The notes below the pieces were generated by a model. The model saw only the letters and a program-made list of their open reading frames with translations, was not told the DNA's origin and did no database searches. A stretch of DNA of 10,530 nucleotides, taken from Desulfuromonadales bacterium. GTDB lineage: Bacteria; Desulfobacterota; Desulfuromonadia; Desulfuromonadales; UBA2294. Positions 7,036 through 10,530 of the stretch are shown here, piece after piece. A program made the position numbers and the translations under genes. Numbering within the stretch: the first letter of the stretch is position 1; each line of letters begins with the position of its first letter. The stretch is from NCBI GenBank assembly GCA_030591795.1, contig JAUVAJ010000023.1, forward strand, positions 1 through 10,530, written 5' to 3'.

Positions 7036-7160
7036 TGTCATTTCGAACATACGCCTTCGCCAACCCTCCTTCGCGTAAAGCTACGGCGGACATTAGCTAT
7101 GTCGCACAAAGTGAGAAATTAACCGACAACACAAAATCTCTCTCTCTGGTCGAGATGACA
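7036..7160. mobile_element. MITE-like element with terminal inverted repeats
   Basis: A 125-bp noncoding element lies between two convergent genes. Its ends are TGTCATTTCGAAC (7036-7048) and GGTCGAGATGACA (7148-7160), inverted copies matching at 11 of 13 positions. Inside, 7054-7100 is copy B of the repeat found at 83-129. It encodes nothing credible. I see no clear target-site duplication. A dispersed intergenic repeat that is not transposon-derived is equally possible. Confidence 0.6.
7054..7100 (-). repeat. Dispersed repeat, copy B
   Basis: This is the inverted counterpart of 83-129, identical at 41 of 47 positions and embedded in the 125-bp element 7036-7160. Copy A lacks the flanking TGTCATTTCGA ends, so the core seems to occur with and without them. 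Confidence 0.7.
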
Positions 7161-7192
7161 GAGACGATCATAGAGTTTAAGTTTACAACTTG

Positions 7193-7774
7193 TCAGGGTT
7201 TTGGCATCGGTCTTTCAACCAACTCAAAAAATTGTTCAATTAATCGGTGCGTTATTCCCCAGAGCACAGGTGCTGTATCGATCAGGTCGACAACCGGTTG
7301 CGAGATGGTGCGACCGCGAAACGGAAAGGCCATCCGGCGGTGTCTTTCTTCTTCGTGAAAACGCTCAAGCGGTAGCCAGTCGTAGGCGGCAACTTCGTGA
7401 TTCAGGGTGAAGTCTGCCGGATGGGGCAGGTAGTAGACAAAGCAAGAGATCTTGATCGGCAGAAACGCGCCCGGCAGGTCATCAAGCTGACCCAGATATT
7501 CAGCGGCAACTAGATTTAATCCTACTTCTTCCAGCGTTTCACGTTCTGCTGCAGCTTGTGCTGTTGCATCTTCGAAGTCGACTTTGCCGCCAGGAAATGC
7601 CAGATCGCCGGACCAGGGGTCGCCGTCATGTTGCGCGCGGTGTATAATCAGCATTTGCAGTCGGTTGAGCTGTTGGCGTAAAATAAGTGCGACGGCTGCA
7701 TGGCGCTCGGAACCGGTCGCAAGAACTGGTGTGCGGTTGGCAAGATGGCGGCGGATAGTGTCTAATGTCGGCAT
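7193..7774 (-). CDS. NUDIX hydrolase, CoA pyrophosphatase-like
   Basis: This 193-residue cytoplasmic hydrolase cleaves a nucleoside diphosphate linked to another group, using Mg2+ or Mn2+. The NUDIX box spans residues 63-86 (starting at GGKVDFEDA) and ends in RETLEEVGL, with the metal-binding glutamates at 79, 82 and 83. Relative to MutT the box has one extra residue before RE. That spacing matches my memory of the NudL-type CoA pyrophosphatases, as does the DPWSGDLAFPGG lead-in. CoA or a derivative is thus the likely substrate, but the NudL-specific upstream motif is only partly conserved. AAGGA lies seven bases before the ATG. It has its own promoter and is divergent from the short UGA-containing gene. 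Confidence 0.9.
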   Translation of the reverse strand: MPTLDTIRRHLANRTPVLATGSERHAAVALILRQQLNRLQMLIIHRAQHDGDPWSGDLAFPGGKVDFEDATAQAAAERETLEEVGLNLVAAEYLGQLDDLPGAFLPIKISCFVYYLPHPADFTLNHEVAAYDWLPLERFHEEERHRRMAFPFRGRTISQPVVDLIDTAPVLWGITHRLIEQFFELVERPMPKP

Positions 7775-7800
7775 ACGTGAATCCTTTTTGCTATACTCTC

Positions 7801-7830
7801 ATTATACCCCAGACAAACATTTCTGGACAA
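7801..7830 (-). promoter_or_regulatory. Promoter of the NUDIX gene
   Basis: On the minus strand TTGTCC (7830-7825) and a perfect TATAAT (7806-7801) are spaced by 18 bases. Transcription would start about 20 bases before the NUDIX ATG. The divergent short gene begins at 7862, so its own promoter must overlap this region; I could not pick it out. Confidence 0.55.
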
Positions 7831-7861
7831 TCGATTAAACCTGTTGAACCGGAGATTGTGG

Positions 7862-8053
7862 ATGAAGTCCAAACTTTATAAATTTTCTATTTTTATGGTA
7901 GCTGGTGCCGTCGCTGGCGGTATTACCGGGTATGTCCGCAGTTGTGTCGAAGGTGGATGATTCATCAATTCCGGCCCCTGGTCAGGGGCCATTTTCGGTG
8001 CAATCGTCGGTCTGTTTCTAGCGTTGATTCCGTCTGAGCAGAAAGATAAATGA
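7862..8053 (+). CDS. Candidate selenoprotein: small two-helix membrane protein with in-frame UGA
   Basis: ATG 7862 opens a frame that reads 32 codons to TGA (7958-7960), then 30 more sense codons to a final TGA at 8051. Read with selenocysteine at the first TGA, the product is 63 residues. A basic N-terminus leads into a glycine/alanine-rich helix (about 9-26), then Cys28-V-E-G-G-Sec33 and FINSGPW, a second helix (about 41-57) and a charged tail. GGAG sits seven bases before the ATG. From memory, small membrane proteins annotated DUF6132 have a C-x-x-G-x-C-x-(I)-x-S-x-P-(W/Y) segment between two helices; the UGA falls at the second cysteine. A SECIS-like hairpin follows. Function is unknown; a membrane redox role is a guess. 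The alternative is a nonsense-mutated pseudogene. Confidence 0.72.
7958..7990 (+). promoter_or_regulatory. UGA codon with candidate bacterial SECIS hairpin
   Basis: GGCCCCU (7973-7979) pairs perfectly with AGGGGCC (7984-7990) around the loop GGUC (7980-7983). Nineteen bases lie between the UGA and the loop. Published bacterial SECIS rules ask for an apical loop with a G in its first two positions, 16-37 bases after the UGA, and this fits. The E. coli fdhF element also exposes GGUC in its loop. There is no T-run after it, so it is not a normal terminator. Confidence 0.68.
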
Positions 8054-8119
8054 GCTACTGTTACCTCGTGAAGAGATCTTGATCGTTGTTTGCGCCCTTT
8101 ACAGTTCAGAGTTTGGCTG

Positions 8120-8815
8120 ATGAATTTACCATTTCCTTTACAATCCGGAATTTTATTGCGCCGCTACAAGCGTTTTCTTGCCGATATCCGGCTTGAAAAT
8201 GGTGAGGAAATTACTGCGCATACACCGAATACCGGTAGCATGATGCAGTGTGCAATTCCCGGCTATCGTGTGCTGGTGTCGCTTTCTGATAACCGATCCC
8301 GCAAGTATCCGCACACTCTGGAATTGATCGAAGTAAACAGTCATTGGGTTGATACCAACACCCAACGTGCCAACCGGGTGGTTGAAGAGGGGCTTCGGCA
8401 GGGGAGCGTCGTTGATTTGCAGGGGTATAGGGTGCAACCGGAATATCGCTTCGGAGCAAGTCGGATCGATTTTTTCCTGGAGAAGGATGCAAACAAGGTG
8501 CTGATCGAGGTGAAAAATGTCACGTTATGTTGCGATCCGACCACCGCCTGTTTTCCTGATGCGGTAACGGTTCGTGGCCAGAAACATCTGCGAGAATTGA
8601 TGGCGGCGGTAGCTCAGGGGTATCGCGGCATTATCCTGTTTCTGGTGCAGCGGGCTGAGGCTAAAACGTTCGCTCCGGCCGATCAGATTGATCCGGAATA
8701 CGGTCGTCTGTTACGCGATGCGTTACAGCATGGCGTCGAACCGCTCGCTATTCAGACGTATGTTACGCGAAACTCGGTTAAACTCGCGCGCGAACTGCCG
8801 GTGGTGCTGTCATGA
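8120..8815 (+). CDS. sfsA: SfsA family DNA/RNA nuclease-fold protein
   Basis: SfsA was named as a factor stimulating sugar fermentation in E. coli and carries an OB-like N-terminal domain plus a PD-(D/E)xK nuclease fold. Here the 231 residues match the family length. The N-terminal part has RRYKRFLADIRLENG and HTPNTGSMM. The catalytic-fold part has SRIDFFLEKDANKVLIEVKNVTL, with the aspartate and E-x-K of the fold, followed by FPDAVTVRGQKHLREL. I use ATG 8120 (MNLPFP), because family members begin just before this point; a TTG at 8090 would add ten residues. There is no strong ribosome site. It overlaps the next gene by ATGA, so the two are coupled. The physiological role remains unclear for the family. 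Confidence 0.93.
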   Translation: MNLPFPLQSGILLRRYKRFLADIRLENGEEITAHTPNTGSMMQCAIPGYRVLVSLSDNRSRKYPHTLELIEVNSHWVDTNTQRANRVVEEGLRQGSVVDLQGYRVQPEYRFGASRIDFFLEKDANKVLIEVKNVTLCCDPTTACFPDAVTVRGQKHLRELMAAVAQGYRGIILFLVQRAEAKTFAPADQIDPEYGRLLRDALQHGVEPLAIQTYVTRNSVKLARELPVVLS

Positions 8816-10059
8816 AAGCGGTTGGACTGATCACCGAATATAATCCGTTTCATAATGGGCATCTCTATCACCTGCAACAGAGTCGTTTGCAGGCGGACGC
8901 AGATGTTTGCGTTGCCGTGATGAGCGGGCATTTTTTGCAGCGCGGTGAACCTGCGTTGCTCGATAAGTGGCTCCGCGCCAAGATGGCTCTCGATTCCGGT
9001 GTTGATCTGCTGATTGAGTTACCCCTTCCTTGGGCTTGTAATAGTGCGCCTGTTTTTGCCAATGGAGCAATATCCTGCCTGCAACAATGTCAGGTTGATT
9101 CCGTATGTTTTGGTAGTGAGTCAGGTTCTCTGGTTGAATTACAGTTCGCCGTAAAATGGCTGCAGGAACATGCCGGCTTGATTGATAAGGAGAGTCGAAA
9201 GCTATTGCGACAGGGGAAAACTTGGCCACAGGCTCGTTCAAGCGTCGCCGCACAATGTGCTGCTGATCCGGTTATTCAGGAGGCGCTAAAACACCCGAAT
9301 AATATTCTCGGGCTTGAATATTTACGTGCCCTTGCTGAGACAGTAAGCCCGATCACGCCGATGACAATAACGCGGATCGGCGCCGGATATCACGACGAGT
9401 CTGTGGTCGACGAACTGGCCAGCGCAACCGGGATCCGTTTGCGAGTAGCCAAGGGTGAACCTGTGCACGCGTTTATGCCAGAGGCAGTATTGTCGATTCT
9501 GTCGGCCGCTTTGCGCGGCGGGATGACAGTCGATCAGGGGCATCTGTTTCGTCTGCTGGTGTATGCTCTCCAGGATGATGCTGGGGAGGTTGATTGTGTC
9601 TACCAGGTTGACGCCGGAATAGGTCGAAGAATGCAGGAGGCGGCTGCCGAGGCGACTTATTATGTTGATCTGGTCGATTTGGTCAAGTCGAGACAGTTGA
9701 CGCGAACCCGGATCCAGCGATTACTGTCATATGTTTTGCTCGGTCTGGACAGTGTTGTAATGAACGAGTTGCTCGATTGTGGGCCGCTCTATCTGCACGT
9801 TTTGGGGCAGAGTAAGGCGGGGGAGGCATTTCTGAATACGCGACGTAAAGATTTTGCGTTGCCGCTAGTTGCAAATTATTCTCGAATATACAGTCTGTTA
9901 AAGCGACGTTATGCAGCGGATCCGGAACGAATGCGGCTGGCGCATGAACAGCTAAAAATAGAACTGCGAGCATCCAGAGTCTACAGTCTGCTGTTACCCG
10001 GATTTAATAACCGCAATCGGAATCGTGATTTTTTCGAATCGGTTATTCGCGTCGACTGA
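8812..10059 (+). CDS. tmcAL: tRNA(Met) cytidine acetate ligase
   Basis: TmcAL (formerly YlbM) makes N4-acetylcytidine at the wobble position 34 of elongator tRNA-Met from acetate and ATP, which secures AUG decoding. The 415 residues match family size. The N-terminal nucleotidyltransferase fold is unmistakable: GLITEYNPFHNGHLYHL with the H-x-G-H motif at His14/His17. It is followed by VMSGHFLQRGEPALLDKWLRA, ELPLPWACNSAPVFANGA and the FGSES segment. The middle part has NNILGLEYLRAL and ITRIGAGYHD, and the helical C-terminal half, rich in arginine, is expected to bind tRNA. Its ATG overlaps the sfsA stop by four bases, indicating translational coupling, though no functional link between the two is known. 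Confidence 0.95.
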   Translation: MKAVGLITEYNPFHNGHLYHLQQSRLQADADVCVAVMSGHFLQRGEPALLDKWLRAKMALDSGVDLLIELPLPWACNSAPVFANGAISCLQQCQVDSVCFGSESGSLVELQFAVKWLQEHAGLIDKESRKLLRQGKTWPQARSSVAAQCAADPVIQEALKHPNNILGLEYLRALAETVSPITPMTITRIGAGYHDESVVDELASATGIRLRVAKGEPVHAFMPEAVLSILSAALRGGMTVDQGHLFRLLVYALQDDAGEVDCVYQVDAGIGRRMQEAAAEATYYVDLVDLVKSRQLTRTRIQRLLSYVLLGLDSVVMNELLDCGPLYLHVLGQSKAGEAFLNTRRKDFALPLVANYSRIYSLLKRRYAADPERMRLAHEQLKIELRASRVYSLLLPGFNNRNRNRDFFESVIRVD

Positions 10060-10118
10060 ACAGGCCAGCCCATCGCAGTCAGGTTTTTAAAAAGGTGGGT
10101 GTCTGTTAGAACCTGTTG

Positions 10119-10295
10119 TTAGTGTTCACAGTATTGGCGCAAGTTGCTGGCAAAATCTCTCAAAGTCATATCGGTTAACACTACCGATTGATTGCACTCA
10201 CTGCAGGCTCTTTCCTCTCCCGGAACAACATGGTCAAATTCCAGCGGGAAAATTTTTTGACATTCTGTACATTCGAAACCAATTTTAAGTTCCAT
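10119..10295 (-). CDS. Small zinc-ribbon protein
   Basis: This 58-residue protein is too short for many gene callers, but the signals are good. GGAGGG lies four bases before the ATG and a promoter-like pair lies upstream. It has two CxxC knuckles, Cys9/Cys12 and Cys31/Cys34, separated by 18 residues, which would bind one zinc. The rest is a short helical tail ending in NLRQYCEH. Zinc ribbons of this kind mediate protein or nucleic-acid contacts, and no specific role can be given. It lies convergent to tmcAL, and the neighbouring gene at the window edge also encodes a zinc ribbon in the same direction. It is probably monocistronic, as a terminator stands between the two. Confidence 0.8.
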   Translation of the reverse strand: MELKIGFECTECQKIFPLEFDHVVPGEERACSECNQSVVLTDMTLRDFASNLRQYCEH

Positions 10296-10315
10296 GATCG
10301 CCCTCCAATTGCTTA

Positions 10316-10337
10316 AGGATTAGGAAGGGCTAATCCT
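10316..10337. promoter_or_regulatory. Perfect inverted repeat overlapping the zinc-ribbon gene promoter
   Basis: AGGATTAG (10316-10323) and CTAATCCT (10330-10337) form an 8-bp perfect inverted repeat with a 6-base spacer. It covers the -10 and predicted start of the 58-residue gene, so it could be an operator or a hairpin at the 5' end of the mRNA. Confidence 0.45.
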
Positions 10338-10361
10338 AGCAGGGGCGTAAATTATTGGCAA
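10333..10361 (-). promoter_or_regulatory. Promoter of the small zinc-ribbon gene
   Basis: On the minus strand TTGCCA (10361-10356) and TAGGAT (10338-10333) are spaced by 17 bases. The -35 is five of six and the -10 four of six to consensus. Transcription would start near 10326, about 30 bases before the ATG. Confidence 0.45.
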
Positions 10362-10372
10362 GTAGAAAAAAC

Positions 10373-10405
10373 AAAAAAACAGGCCGGTCAAGCTGGCCTG
10401 TTTTT
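10373..10405 (-). terminator. Strong bidirectional terminator
   Basis: ACAGGCCGG (10379-10387) pairs with CTGGCCTGT (10393-10401) around the loop TCAAG, with one G-U pair. A-runs on the left and T-runs on the right extend the stem. On the minus strand seven T follow the stem directly, so it best serves the zinc-ribbon gene whose stop is at 10424. It also insulates the next minus-strand promoter. Confidence 0.85.
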
Positions 10406-10423
10406 GTTCTTGTTCAGGTTGTA

Positions 10424-10530
10424 TCAGGGAAGTCTGAAGGCCGCCTGACAGGCTGGGCAACGCACGCGTTTTCCGGAGAGACTTTCTTTGTAGGCAAGTT
10501 TGTGATTACAGCCTTCGCAGCGAGCGAACA
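10424..10530 (-). CDS. Zinc-ribbon protein, C-terminal part (runs off the window)
   Basis: Only the last 34 codons and the stop are inside the window. They carry two knuckles, Cys-x2-Cys in RCEGC and Cys-x2-Cys in RCPAC, separated by 19 residues including a SGKRVRC turn, then a short hydrophobic end AAFRLP. This is the look of an MJ0042/FmdB-like zinc ribbon, but the family cannot be fixed from the fragment. It is followed 19 bases later by a strong terminator. The N-terminus and any other domains lie beyond the right edge. Confidence 0.72.
   Translation of the reverse strand, partial: FARCEGCNHKLAYKESLSGKRVRCPACQAAFRLP

Noticed and set aside
7011..7358. Plus-strand 115-codon frame after the permease
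   Set aside because: It runs through the MITE-like element and then antisense to the NUDIX gene; its composition reflects those, not a protein.
7862..7960. Reading the first TGA as the true end of a 32-residue gene
   Set aside because: The frame after it keeps coding character, with a second membrane helix and a charged tail, and a hairpin fitting a SECIS follows. A nonsense pseudogene cannot be excluded but explains the hairpin less well.
7973..7990. The GGCCCCU hairpin as a rho-independent terminator
   Set aside because: It lies inside a continuing coding frame and lacks a T-run on the plus strand.
1..10530. tRNA, rRNA, CRISPR array, phage or IS transposase genes
   Set aside because: No cloverleaf, rRNA segment, spaced direct-repeat array or transposase/integrase motif was seen on either strand.

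Overview
The window looks like chromosomal DNA from a Gram-negative bacterium. An anaerobic deltaproteobacterium of the Desulfuromonas/Pelobacter/Geobacter type is my best guess. The grounds are the small zinc-ribbon genes, the metal(loid) genes, the style of the dispersed repeats and, above all, a probable selenocysteine codon. This placement is inference; there is no rRNA or marker gene here to prove it.

Left part (1-3733): a repeat-rich stretch (1-214) precedes an Lrp/AsnC-family regulator on the minus strand, divergent from alanine dehydrogenase (ald). The shared intergenic region holds an Lrp-gene promoter and a perfect dyad in front of ald, a standard layout for a local regulator of alanine catabolism. 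A strong terminator ends ald. After it come a short dispersed repeat and an ABC-F ATPase gene.

Middle part (3804-6996): a minus-strand operon encodes a thioredoxin-type arsenate reductase (arsC), an MFS permease and an 82-residue conserved protein. It is divergent from a plus-strand PF03773-type permease (SO_0444-like Cu/Zn efflux, related to ArsP). Together they look like a metal(loid) detoxification island. The arsC promoter sits so close to its ATG that the mRNA may be leaderless. The permease has a 15-bp perfect dyad upstream and probably starts at TTG.

Right part (6997-10530): a 125-bp MITE-like element with terminal inverted repeats separates the permease from a convergent NUDIX (CoA-pyrophosphatase-like) gene. 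Divergent from the NUDIX gene is a short gene missed by ordinary ORF calling because of an in-frame TGA at codon 33. The reading frame continues past it into a second membrane segment. A GC-rich hairpin with a GGUC apical loop follows the UGA at the right distance for a bacterial SECIS. This makes it a candidate selenoprotein, a small two-helix membrane protein with a C-x4-U motif, and it is the most interesting item in the window. Next come sfsA and tmcAL, overlapping by ATGA. On the minus strand lie a 58-residue zinc-ribbon protein and, at the edge, the C-terminal end of another zinc-ribbon protein, separated by a strong terminator.
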